From the NCBI GenBank assembly GCA_000421065.1, contig ATWD01000001.1, positions 3,588,001 to 3,652,000 of the forward strand: 64,000 bases of DNA, written 5' to 3'. The position numbers and the translations under genes were made by a program. The notes under the pieces were generated by a model. That model made no database searches. It was not told the DNA's origin and worked only from the letters and a program-made list of their open reading frames with translations. The stretch comes from Acidobacteriaceae bacterium TAA 166. Its GTDB lineage: Bacteria; Acidobacteriota; Terriglobia; Terriglobales; Acidobacteriaceae. The number at the start of each line of letters is the position of its first letter. The stretch's first letter is position 1. Below, piece after piece: positions 43,905 through 52,218 of this stretch.

Positions 43905-43968
43905 AAATCTTCTTTTACGAGAATATTTTGCGGGTTTTCGAACCGTATCCAGCTTTACCTTCCGAGCC

Positions 43969-44769
43969 GTGGTCCGATCTTCTCAAGCTCCGTTGCCCAC
44001 GAGCGAATCCGCAGCCGCGGCGGCTGGATCCCATATTTTTGCCGGAACCTCGGGTTGGGCCTATCCCACATGGAAGCCGGAATTTTATCCGGAGAGAACG
44101 CCCGCCAAGCGCTTCCTCGAGTTTTATTCGCGGCGGTTGAGCTCGGTCGAGGTGAACTACACCTTCCGCGCTTTTCCCGCAGCGACGATGCTGGAGGGAT
44201 GGCTGGCGGCTACGCCGGAGTTCTTTCGGTTCAGCTTCAAGGCCCCGCAGAGAATTACGCATATCAAGCGGCTGGTGGGGTGCGAGTCGGATGTGGCTCA
44301 CTTCGTCTCAGTGATGGAGGCGGTGCGTCAGGCGGGCAAGCTGGGGGTTCTGTTGTTTCAGCTTCCTCCGACGATGAAGGTCGATGCGGCTCGCCTGGAA
44401 AGTTTTCTTTCGATGCCAGCCTTAAGCGGACCGGGTGCGCCCTCCATCGCGTTCGAGTTTCGTCATGAGAGCTGGTTCAGCGATGAGATCTATGCTGTGC
44501 TTCGAGCGCATGACGCAGCCCTGTGTCTTGCGGAGAGCGACGAACTGACTACTCCTGAGGTACACACGGCGCGGAGTTTCACAAGCTTTCGCCTGCGGCG
44601 AACCGGGGCGTATACGCCGGATGAGATCGATGGGTTTGTCGAGCGATTCCGGAAGCTCTCGAAAGAACGTGATGTCTATGTTTACTTCAAGCATGAGGAT
44701 GAGCCGACGGGAGCACTGAATGCCGTCTCGTTCCTGGCAGGCGTTGCTGGGGGGCCTGCTAGTGCCTGA
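43969..44769 (+). CDS. DUF72 (YecE-like) protein
   Basis: 266 residues from the GTG at 43969; no ATG is available before the conserved part. The TIM-barrel family motif is HIFAGTSGWAYPTWKPEFYP, then FLEFYSRRLSSVEVNYTFRA, and a late YFKHEDEPTGALNA. Function of the family is unknown. The next gene's start lies 50 bases inside this one. Confidence 0.85.
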   Translation: MVRSSQAPLPTSESAAAAAGSHIFAGTSGWAYPTWKPEFYPERTPAKRFLEFYSRRLSSVEVNYTFRAFPAATMLEGWLAATPEFFRFSFKAPQRITHIKRLVGCESDVAHFVSVMEAVRQAGKLGVLLFQLPPTMKVDAARLESFLSMPALSGPGAPSIAFEFRHESWFSDEIYAVLRAHDAALCLAESDELTTPEVHTARSFTSFRLRRTGAYTPDEIDGFVERFRKLSKERDVYVYFKHEDEPTGALNAVSFLAGVAGGPASA

Positions 44770-45808
44770 GACTTTGGTCGACACGATTGCGCAGAACGCC
44801 GCGTATGCCGGTGAGTTCGCACCGCGACGCTTCTTCTCGAACGGCCATCTGCAGACGATCCTGGGGAATTTTCTGCGCCGGATCGATTCTCTGCCACCTG
44901 CTGAGCAGGTGCTGGTGGAGGTAGCGCCAGCGGCCAGCGGACAAATTGCGAGCCGGGTTCGCTGCGACTGTCATTGGCAGCCGGATGAGGTGAGGGCGTC
45001 CCGGCCCACGGTGATTCTGGTGCATGGGCTGGAGGGCTCGTCCAGCTCTCAGTATGTGGTCGGCAATGCGAATAAGCTGTGGCAGGCAGGGGCGAATATT
45101 GTTCGGATGAACATGCGCAACTGTGGCGGCACCGAGGCGCTGACTTCTACGCTCTATCATTCGGGATTATCGGGTGATGTTGGCGCGGTGATGCGTTATT
45201 TCGGCGAGTTATATGGTCTACGCTCAATCTCTCTGATCGGTTACTCGATGGGAGGAAATCTGACCCTGAAGCTGGCGGGCGATCTCGGCGCGTCGGCTCC
45301 GCGTTCGTTGCGATCTGTGATTGGGGTGTCTCCGGCGATTGATCTGGGACCTTCGGCGGATGCGCTGCATGCGCCATGGAATCGCGTCTACGAGATGAAG
45401 TTCCTGCGTGCTCTGCTGGCGCGTTATCGTCGCAAGCTAGCGCTCTTTCCTCGAGCCTACGATCCCCGCCGAGCGGATGGCATCCGTTCGATTCGTGACT
45501 TTGATGAGAGGATTACGGCGTTTTATTCAGGTTTCACTGGGGCGGATGACTATTACTTTCGCGCTGCGAGTGCGCGTGTGCTGGATCGGATTGCTGTGCC
45601 TGCTTTGATCTTGAATGCGGCCGATGATCCGTTCATTCGTCTTCTCCCGGAGAGTCGGGAGAAGATCGATGCGAATCCGAAGATGATCTTCCGGGAGAGC
45701 CGTCATGGGGGTCACTGCGCCTTTCTTGCCTCGCCAGACCGCGCGAGCAGCTATGACGGCTACTGGGCCGAGCATACGTTAATGCGGTTTGTGCTTGAGC
45801 ATGCTTGA
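44720..45808 (+). CDS. YheT-family alpha/beta hydrolase
   Basis: 362 residues from the ATG at 44720 (GGGAG seven bases before), overlapping DUF72 by 50 bases; a GTG at 44762 is the alternative start. The typical YheT opening is FAPRRFFSNGHLQTILGNFL. Then come ILVHGLEGSSSSQYVV, NMRNCGGTEALTSTLYHSG, the nucleophile elbow GYSMGGN, Asp in NAADDPFI and the catalytic His in RHGGHCAF. Related enzymes are esterases acting on lipids or short esters; the substrate is not known here. Confidence 0.9.
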   Translation: MPSRSWQALLGGLLVPETLVDTIAQNAAYAGEFAPRRFFSNGHLQTILGNFLRRIDSLPPAEQVLVEVAPAASGQIASRVRCDCHWQPDEVRASRPTVILVHGLEGSSSSQYVVGNANKLWQAGANIVRMNMRNCGGTEALTSTLYHSGLSGDVGAVMRYFGELYGLRSISLIGYSMGGNLTLKLAGDLGASAPRSLRSVIGVSPAIDLGPSADALHAPWNRVYEMKFLRALLARYRRKLALFPRAYDPRRADGIRSIRDFDERITAFYSGFTGADDYYFRAASARVLDRIAVPALILNAADDPFIRLLPESREKIDANPKMIFRESRHGGHCAFLASPDRASSYDGYWAEHTLMRFVLEHA

Positions 45809-45861
45809 GGCAAAGTTGGATTTGAGACAGTTTGAGTTCGCTTAACCGCTAAGATAAAGGG

Positions 45862-46455
45862 ATGCTTTCTGAGTGGACGGTTGAATGCGGCGCGGACGAT
45901 CCGGTTCTTGTTGTGCCGTGGGCAGATCCACATAATCCTGGACGCCACTTCATCGATCTTCGCGAGAATCCATACGACCTTGACTGGCTGGAAGAGGCGG
46001 CGCAGCATCCAGCACTGCTGCATGCTCTGCGGGCGCTGAACGCACCTCGTTCGCCGGTTTACACGGCCAAGTGCGATGTCTGGACGATGAGCACGGAGGA
46101 GGTCGAGGCGTTGCGGGCGGAGCTCGATCTGATTTCTGAGGATGCTCCTGTGGGGGTTGCCAGCTACATCGACCTGGTATGGCGGGAGCGCCCGGTCTTT
46201 GTCTCGTTTCACCAGCATGAGCAGCTTCTGCACCGCATCGAGAGGCTGGCGGGGCCGCTCGAACATCCTTATGCGGCGCTCGAGTGTACGTTGCGGCCAT
46301 CGCTGGTCGATCTCACCGGACCGCAGGAGGGTTTTGCGGTGAGCCTTTACCTGAAGGCGCTGGGGCACGATGACGAAGCGGCTGAGGAGCGTTGGGGGGC
46401 AGCCCTTGCCGATGTCTCAGGGCTGTTGCGAGGACGCGCTTTTTCAGCCCCCTGA
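45862..46455 (+). CDS. Conserved protein of unknown function
   Basis: 197 residues from the ATG at 45862. No domain recognised. It opens MLSEWTVECGADDPVLVVPW and has a central acidic stretch. Composition is that of a soluble, cytoplasmic protein with no signal or membrane segment, with GC3-rich codons like its neighbours. It follows the YheT hydrolase by 53 bases on the same strand and may be cotranscribed with it. Confidence 0.6.
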   Translation: MLSEWTVECGADDPVLVVPWADPHNPGRHFIDLRENPYDLDWLEEAAQHPALLHALRALNAPRSPVYTAKCDVWTMSTEEVEALRAELDLISEDAPVGVASYIDLVWRERPVFVSFHQHEQLLHRIERLAGPLEHPYAALECTLRPSLVDLTGPQEGFAVSLYLKALGHDDEAAEERWGAALADVSGLLRGRAFSAP

Positions 46456-46465
46456 GTTGGAGCGG

Positions 46466-47212
46466 CTATAAGACCAGTCCGCCATCGATCAGCAACTCGC
46501 TGCCCATCGTAAAAGGAGCTTCATCCGAGGCAAGAAAGACCACGGCCTTTGCGATCTCGAGGGGGTCGCCAAATTGCTGCTGCGGAATCTGACTCTCAAG
46601 CGATGCAGCGACGCTCTTCAACTTCGCCTCCGGCAGGCCCAGTTTGCCATCCAAAGGAGTCGTAGTCGGTCCCGGGATGATTGCATTCACTCGAATCCCT
46701 TGTGAGACCAGCTCGCCTGACAGTGTTCGGGCCAGTGAGGCAAGGGCAGCCTTGGTCGCTCCATAGACGCTTGTATTTGGCATTCCGATGCGAGCATTGA
46801 CCGAGCCTATCAGCACGATGGAAGCCGTGCTCGAGAAGAAGGGGAGCAGCTCCTGGATGAGGAAGAAAGGTCCTTTGAAGTTGATCCCGAAGGAGAGGTC
46901 AAAGGACACCTCATCCCACTGCCCGAGTGGCAGCATCTCCACGATGCCCGCATTCACAACCAGAATGTCCAGGGTACCGAAGGCCTCGCCTAGGTGCTCA
47001 GCCAGCGTCTTCTGCGCCGCCACATCGGCAGCATCCGACTCTAACACCAGCGCATCTCCGTTTAAATCATGGAAGGCTGTGGCGAGGGTCTCGGGATTTT
47101 TTCCTGTGATTGCTACTCTCGCCCCCTCAGCCAAGAACTGCCGCGCTGTCTCCAGCCCAATGCCCGTTGTACCGCCGGTGATCAACGCTCGCTTGCCTTT
47201 CAGCCTATCCAT
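46466..47212 (-). CDS. Short-chain dehydrogenase/reductase
   Basis: 248 residues. ALITGGTTGIGLETARQFLA at the N-terminus (the TGxxxGIG cofactor loop), VNAG near 89, Ser in SIVLIGSVNA and YGATKAALASLARTLSGELV for the Tyr-Lys pair, ending GSELLIDGGLVL. Classical FabG-like; substrate unknown. Convergent with the unknown gene ending at 46455. Confidence 0.9.
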   Translation of the reverse strand: MDRLKGKRALITGGTTGIGLETARQFLAEGARVAITGKNPETLATAFHDLNGDALVLESDAADVAAQKTLAEHLGEAFGTLDILVVNAGIVEMLPLGQWDEVSFDLSFGINFKGPFFLIQELLPFFSSTASIVLIGSVNARIGMPNTSVYGATKAALASLARTLSGELVSQGIRVNAIIPGPTTTPLDGKLGLPEAKLKSVAASLESQIPQQQFGDPLEIAKAVVFLASDEAPFTMGSELLIDGGLVL

Positions 47213-47361
47213 TGCACGACTCCATTGCAGAGAATGTATAGCAGACTCGGGTAACAGGAGAACTCTACTTCTGAGCTGCTTCTTTTGAAGGGAACCACAA
47301 ACACCTGTTTACAATAGAGCAGAAGCGAATTTCGTAAAGGAGCCGTTTCTGATGCGCGCTG

Positions 47362-47438
47362 GAGCGAGTAGCTCAATCGGATAGAGCACGAGCCTTCTAA
47401 GCTCGGGGTTGCAGGTTCGATCCCTGCCTCGCTCACCA
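47362..47438 (+). tRNA. tRNA-Arg (anticodon UCU)
   Basis: 77 bases with CCA encoded. Stem GAGCGAG pairs with CTCGCTC; anticodon TCT in the loop CTTCTAA; T-arm GCAGGTTCGATCCCTGC. The gene to its 3' side is of mobile type, so this tRNA may also serve as an integration site. Confidence 0.95.
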
Positions 47439-47623
47439 CCCTTAGAATCAGGAACTTACGGGAATCCATCTCGTAAGCAAATGTTATAGTCTCGGGGTTT
47501 CCAGAGGCAAGGAAACTTGCGTAATGTCGGCATTCTCCGGCCACTATCAAACGGCACTATCTCACACTCAATTTCCGTAATACGCGCTCATAGACACCAC
47601 TGCCGATTATCAAAGGCAGGCAC

Positions 47624-48508
47624 TCAACGCGAAGTGCGTTTTTGTGGCGACTTTTTATGTTTTTGGGTCTCATCATTTTGCTGCTTGAGTCTCTGTCTGC
47701 ATTTATCACTGCAAGTGACAGAATCGGCCCGTCGTGCTCCCGGTGCTCCAGGCGTGATAGGAAAGTACCTCCCGCAACCTGCGGCACATTTTCTCATTTC
47801 CCAACCGCCAGCTAGAACCTCGGCGAACCGCAGCCACATTACAGCTTGCAGATTCGAGGGTTGGAAAAGAAGACGTTGCTCCAGTTCAGTTTGCCCATCT
47901 CTCATCATTGTTAGGTGCGGAACGATCTTCAGGCCTTCGAGCCGTGCGTTTATCAAGCGTTGGAGTGCGTACCGTGCAGGTAACAAAACTTCGCCTTCCC
48001 GGAGGGTCGAATATTCAACCGCGTTCCTGTGATAGGCGGTGTGAGCTACGATGTCCTGTCTATTTTTACCCTCGTATGAGACCCATTTGCTGCCGTCCTT
48101 GTTTTCTCGCCACTTGATAACTTCCTTCAAGCCTTCGAGGTCGCGGGCTTTGACACCCCGCCACAGATTGACGCCTTCACGCATATCTGCAACAGCGTCT
48201 TGCCACGCCTGAAGCGTTGCTCCGTACCCCCAAACACCGGGTTGTCCGTTGTTGAGTCGGCTACGACCGGAGAGGAAGTCAAAGTCGTAGAGCTCATGTC
48301 CATACTCGCTTGCAAACCGCAGTATTCCGTCTTTAGTAGGTTCAACGTCAGCAAAGGTCAAGAAGGCTCCTGGCTGAACATCGGCGTATCTAATCAGGCA
48401 TCCTTCCTCAACGATGGCAGCTAATCGGGGTTCCTTATCTCTTCCGTTGGTTGTCCATTGGTAGCCAAGCTCGCTGACTTCGCCTTGATAGAGAATGGTC
48501 GCTTCCAT
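47624..48508 (-). CDS. Zinc-ribbon protein of unknown function near tRNA-Arg
   Basis: 294 residues from the ATG at 48508, with GAGGGGA seven bases before. The C-terminus has a CGNR-like zinc-binding motif: CAAGCGRYFPITPGAPGARR, then ADSVTCSDKCRQRLKQ (four or five Cys). The rest has no recognised domain. Lower GC than core genes. With the small HTH gene divergent from it and the tRNA-Arg nearby, I infer a mobile-element or accessory origin. Confidence 0.6.
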   Translation of the reverse strand: MEATILYQGEVSELGYQWTTNGRDKEPRLAAIVEEGCLIRYADVQPGAFLTFADVEPTKDGILRFASEYGHELYDFDFLSGRSRLNNGQPGVWGYGATLQAWQDAVADMREGVNLWRGVKARDLEGLKEVIKWRENKDGSKWVSYEGKNRQDIVAHTAYHRNAVEYSTLREGEVLLPARYALQRLINARLEGLKIVPHLTMMRDGQTELEQRLLFQPSNLQAVMWLRFAEVLAGGWEMRKCAAGCGRYFPITPGAPGARRADSVTCSDKCRQRLKQQNDETQKHKKSPQKRTSR

Positions 48509-48640
48509 TTTCAAATCCCCTCATAACATATAAATGAAAATATCTGTTTGTATGTAACTTTTCCGGTTGACATCACTACAAACGAATTGTATGCTTCTTT
48601 TTGTTGGCAGCCAATAGCGGTCGTCACGAGGGGTTTAGAT

Positions 48641-48817
48641 ATGAATTTGGCTTCGCAAGACCCACTACATAATGCCGAGAGCGCGGCGACGCTTCTCCGT
48701 GTCAGTCCGTCAACAATTCGTTGGTATTGGCAAACGGGAAGATTACCGCGTCTCAAGATCGGAAAACACACGAGAGTTCGGGAGAGCGACTTACTCAAAC
48801 TTATAGAAGAGAAATAA
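48641..48817 (+). CDS. Small helix-turn-helix (excisionase-like) protein
   Basis: 58 residues from the ATG at 48641, with GAGGGG eight bases before; the longer frame from 48548 lacks a good site. NAESAATLLRVSPSTIRWYW, then QTGRLPRLKIGKHTRVRESD, is the MerR-like HTH_17 domain. Divergent from the zinc-ribbon gene; probably a relic or regulator of a small element at tRNA-Arg. Confidence 0.68.
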   Translation: MNLASQDPLHNAESAATLLRVSPSTIRWYWQTGRLPRLKIGKHTRVRESDLLKLIEEK

Positions 48818-49201
48818 GGATGGCGTAGAAGGCCCCTGCCAGGACCAACTACGCCGATAGCCAAAATCGACGCACCGACTAAAGCACGATCAACTAGGGC
48901 TGTCCCTTCATTGTAAGGCATGGCTCCGGTTGGCCCCAACCCAAGGAGACGACCATGTCCTATTACTTGATTTCCCCCGCCCTCAGTGTGATGTCTATCA
49001 GCGCAATCCAGCGCAACCAAAAGCCCCACCTCTCCGAAGATCAAATCCGCATGTTGTATTCGACGGTGCATGGTCGCCGTCGTAGCCATTGCCTCGCCAC
49101 GATCAAGAGGTTGCTGCAATTTCATGCATATTGCGTCGTCATACGATCTTTTGTCATACTTGGCGCGATTCACAGGGCCCAAATCCACAAGGGACAAACC
49201 T
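48818..49201. other. Intergenic region; possible short upstream reading frame
   Basis: 384 bases before the PEP-CTERM gene. An ATG at 48955 with an AAGGAG-type site opens MSYYLISPALSVMSISAIQR and stays open past the PEP-CTERM start in another frame. The first about 60 residues could be translated, but there is no recognisable motif and no clear stop before the next gene, so I do not call it a gene. No repeats or RNA recognised. Confidence 0.4.
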
Positions 49202-49783
49202 ATGAGATCAGCACTTCTGCTCTGCCTCTGGGCTCTTTCACTCACCACAACCGCTGCTTACGCAGACACGCTTCAAAACTTCGACTACGAAGGAACCTTC
49301 AAAAGCACCGGAGGTCCCTTTCCTGGCCAGATTATCGGTGTGGGTGGCACTCTCACGATCGATACGACGACCGGAGTACTGACGGGTGCAAGTCCATTCA
49401 CGTTCACATATCCTAACGACAGCACTGCGATAAAGCCCATCACGGATCCACCTCGAGTGAGCTCCAACGCTCAATCTCTGTATATCTCCCTTGATTCAGT
49501 CTTGGGCACCCAGCCTCCTAATGATGAAGGGTACGCAACCCTCATCCTCGCCGTGCCTGGAACAACCCTCGTAGGCTACAACGGTAGTTATCTTTGTTCG
49601 GCATCGATGCCTTGCCCGGATGGAAATATCAGCGAAGTGCTCCCAACAAGGGAGGAAGCAGACGATCTCCTTACCGGTTCCGTTACACCAGTCGCGGCCA
49701 CTCCAGAGCCCACAAGTCTAATGCTGCTCGGAACGGGACTTGTTTCTCTAGGCACTATGCGCAAGCGTTTATCAGGGAGCTAA
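49202..49783 (+). CDS. PEP-CTERM protein
   Basis: 193 residues from the ATG at 49202. Signal peptide MRSALLLCLWALSLTTTAAY, then a beta-rich part with GVGGTLTIDTTTGVLTG, as seen in many PEP-CTERM proteins. The C-terminal tail PEPTSLMLLGTGLVSLGTMR plus KRL is the sorting signal: PEP, hydrophobic helix, basic end. The tail is cleaved by an exosortase, and the protein is released or anchored on the surface. The exosortase gene is not in the window. Confidence 0.88.
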   Translation: MRSALLLCLWALSLTTTAAYADTLQNFDYEGTFKSTGGPFPGQIIGVGGTLTIDTTTGVLTGASPFTFTYPNDSTAIKPITDPPRVSSNAQSLYISLDSVLGTQPPNDEGYATLILAVPGTTLVGYNGSYLCSASMPCPDGNISEVLPTREEADDLLTGSVTPVAATPEPTSLMLLGTGLVSLGTMRKRLSGS

Positions 49784-49870
49784 ACCAATTCATCAAGGTC
49801 AATGCTCGAGGATCGTAATCTTGACCCTCGAGCTCGGCCACTCAGCGACCGCTATAGATGCACCGGGGGG

Positions 49871-49901
49871 GTGGTCGTAGGTTCGATCCCTACCGCGTCA
49901 A
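49871..49901 (+). other. tRNA 3'-half relic (T-arm and acceptor strand)
   Basis: A perfect T-arm (GTAGG TTCGATC CCTAC at 49877-49893) is followed by CGCGTCA, the usual 3' acceptor strand, but there is no CCA and no 5' half. Such leftovers are typical attachment-site remnants of excised or decayed elements. Confidence 0.6.
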
Positions 49902-49907
49902 AGTAGC

Positions 49908-50522
49908 CTAGCCGGCATGAGCCAGTTCTCGATCTTTTCTTGACGATTTCGCAGCGGAGACGCTTGGCAGAACTTTCTTTTCCAATTTGGGTTCGGTCAG
50001 CTTCACATGAACCCCGAGATTGAATTTACCGGCGAATCCAATCAGTTTATCGATGCTGAATTTAGAGATCTTCCCACGCAGTAGGTTGCTGACATCAGGC
50101 TGGTGAACTTTCAGCTTTTGCACGAGTTGAGCTTGGCTATATTCTCTACGCTCAATGTAATCAATTAGATCTCGCCAAATCTCGTATTTAACCTTTGCCT
50201 CGAACGTTTCCTTCGTCGACAGGCCTAGATCATCGAAAACATCCCCGGTGGTGATGTGGGGCTTATTTGCGTTCTTTGAGCTTGGCATTTTTTGTTCCTC
50301 TCTCAGCCGTTGCTGTACTTCCGATAGACATTTCGTGGCGATGTTGAGATCTCTACGGTCAGTCTTCTGTGAAGTTTTTTCAAAACAATGAAGCACGTAA
50401 ATAACGTCTTCGATGCGGGCTAAGTAGATCAGGCGGTAGTCTGCGTCTCGGTCGTAATCCTTCAGCTTAAAGACACCGGCCTCAAAGACGTTCCGAAATC
50501 TTCTTTTATGTCGCTGGGCCAT
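49908..50522 (-). CDS. HigB-like toxin and HigA-like antitoxin in one reading frame
   Basis: 204 residues from the ATG at 50522. Residues about 20-70 (VFKLKDYDRDADYRLIYLAR with IEDVIYVLHCFEKTSQKTDR) are the phage Gp49/RelE-type toxin core. From about 80 (MPSSKNANKPHITTGDVFDD), helix-turn-helix antitoxin sequence follows: EYSQAQLVQKLKVHQPDVSN, LLRGKISKFSIDKLIGFAGK. These are normally two genes, toxin first. The ORF lacks the usual first about 40 residues of the toxin. The internal Met may still start a free antitoxin. It lies between two tRNA relics. Confidence 0.65.
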   Translation of the reverse strand: MAQRHKRRFRNVFEAGVFKLKDYDRDADYRLIYLARIEDVIYVLHCFEKTSQKTDRRDLNIATKCLSEVQQRLREEQKMPSSKNANKPHITTGDVFDDLGLSTKETFEAKVKYEIWRDLIDYIERREYSQAQLVQKLKVHQPDVSNLLRGKISKFSIDKLIGFAGKFNLGVHVKLTEPKLEKKVLPSVSAAKSSRKDRELAHAG

Positions 50523-50662
50523 TTGCGGAGGACTCCAAGCGAACCACCTCCCATGAGATCTGTGCTGGTTTCATTCGTTCATTGCCATCACGGGGGCCCT
50601 TTACTTGAACATTATAGAAGTATTTCTATAATTGCAAGGCTCGGTACCTAGATCAATAAAAG

Positions 50663-50693
50663 GGTCGCAGGTTGGACTCCTGCTCCGGGACCA
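50663..50693 (+). other. tRNA 3'-half relic ending in CCA
   Basis: T-arm GCAGG ... CCTGC (50667-50683) with the loop TTGGACT, one base off the standard TTCGANT, followed by TCCGGGA and CCA (50691-50693). No 5' half is present, and the acceptor seems to lack one base. A second integration-scar-like relic 790 bases from the first. Confidence 0.55.
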
Positions 50694-50879
50694 TACCATA
50701 TCAGGATTAGAACCTTCCTCTCGCCGGTTTTCTGCTGAGGAAAGACTCGTGAAGCAGCAATGATGCCGGAGGGGCAACTATGGGGGCAACAGTCAAGATT
50801 TCAATTATTAGTGCCATTTAGTTTCATATAGTTGGATAAACCATTCGATTGTTGCCTCCCCAAGAGCTAAGAATCAATC

Positions 50880-52124
50880 TCAGGCTTCCATAAACTCGTC
50901 TTCGCGAGTAGGGTGCTGCTGGCTCTCGTTCGCAAAGCGGCGTCCGCCGGTGTGGCGCAGGGCGGCGAGACTGATCAGGCCGAGGGCCAAACCGCAGACA
51001 CCGTTCCATCGCCAGTGGACCCATGCTACGGTTGCGAGCGCAGAGCCGGCGGCGGCGCCAGTGAAGTAGATGGTCATATAGACCGTATTCAGACGGCTGC
51101 GCGCGGAGGGAACCAGTCCGAAGATGCGGGTCTGGTTCGCGACCTGGCACATCTGTGCTCCGACGTCGAGCACGATCACGCTGAGGGCTAGGGCAATGAG
51201 ATGGATGGGGAGGGAGAGGTGAGCCCTCTCCTGAGCCCAGAGGAAGAGGTAGGAGAAAGCCAGCAGAGCCATTCCGACGGAGATGACCCAACGCGATCCA
51301 TGTTTATCCGAGAGCCGGCCCGCGAGGGGAGCGACGAGAGCCCCGGCGGCGCCGACCAGGCCAAAGGTTCCGGCGACTCCTGCGCCGAGGTGGTAGTGGC
51401 TTTCGAGCAGAAAGGCGAGTGTGGTCCAGAAACAGCTGAAAGAGGCAAAGACGAGCGCGCCGATGATGCTGGATTCGCGAAGCAGAGGCTGGGTGCGGTA
51501 GAGGGTCCAGAGAGAGCGCATGGCCTTGCCATAGGTGAGGCTCTGCTTGGGAGGCAGCCTGGGCATGAAACGCCAGAGCAGGGGGACGAAGATTCCGTTC
51601 ATGACCGCGGCGACGGCGAAGACCCAGCGCCAACTGGAGAGATGACTGACCCAGCCGGCGAAGGTGCGGGCGAGAAGGATGCCCAGGAGAAGGCCGGTCA
51701 TGACGGTGCCGATGGCACGGCCGCGCTGCTCGTGGCTGACGAGATCGGGAGCGATGGGAAGGACGATGTGGGTTACGGAGGCTAGGAGACCGATGAGAAC
51801 TGAGCCGACCATAAGCCAGGAGAGGGATGGAGCCAGCGCGACAAGGATCAGCCCGACCGAGACTGCCGCGTACATCCGCATCATCAAAGCGCGGCGCTCG
51901 AGTACGTCGCCCAAGGGGACGAAGCAGAGGAGACCGATGGCATAGCCGACCTGAGTGACGACGGCAATGAATCCGGTGCGCGCGGCGGTTGCGCCGTAGG
52001 TCCGGCCGATCTCCTCCAGCAGAGGTTGGTTATAGTACATGGTCGAAACGCCGACTGCGCAGGCGACCCCCAGAAAGGCAAGCGGGGTCTTGGGCGCCGG
52101 GTTCGATTTGGTTGGCACAGGCAA
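50880..52124 (-). CDS. MFS-family drug or metabolite exporter
   Basis: 414 residues with about 12 membrane segments. Frame begins with a TTG at 52124; a GTG at 52118 is the alternative. The first helix VACAVGVSTMYYNQPLLEEI, then GYAIGLLCFVPLGDVLERRA (the MFS loop GDxxERR), and LAGRLSDKHGSRWVISVGMA in the second half. Members with this MYYNQPLL start are annotated as putative exporters of the YfcJ/NepI type. Substrate unknown. Confidence 0.85.
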   Translation of the reverse strand: MPVPTKSNPAPKTPLAFLGVACAVGVSTMYYNQPLLEEIGRTYGATAARTGFIAVVTQVGYAIGLLCFVPLGDVLERRALMMRMYAAVSVGLILVALAPSLSWLMVGSVLIGLLASVTHIVLPIAPDLVSHEQRGRAIGTVMTGLLLGILLARTFAGWVSHLSSWRWVFAVAAVMNGIFVPLLWRFMPRLPPKQSLTYGKAMRSLWTLYRTQPLLRESSIIGALVFASFSCFWTTLAFLLESHYHLGAGVAGTFGLVGAAGALVAPLAGRLSDKHGSRWVISVGMALLAFSYLFLWAQERAHLSLPIHLIALALSVIVLDVGAQMCQVANQTRIFGLVPSARSRLNTVYMTIYFTGAAAGSALATVAWVHWRWNGVCGLALGLISLAALRHTGGRRFANESQQHPTREDEFMEA

Positions 52125-52218
52125 AATGATCTAATTTCCAGTGTAAAACGTTTGCCCTATTTTTGCCCGCGCATATCTTGTTCCCTGCGCTTAACTTGTT
52201 CTTAGAAAGGTGATCTGT

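Noticed and set aside
48511..49248. 245-residue minus-strand frame
   Set aside because: It runs through the HTH gene and the PEP-CTERM upstream region, with no motif or ribosome site; the plus-strand genes explain the region.
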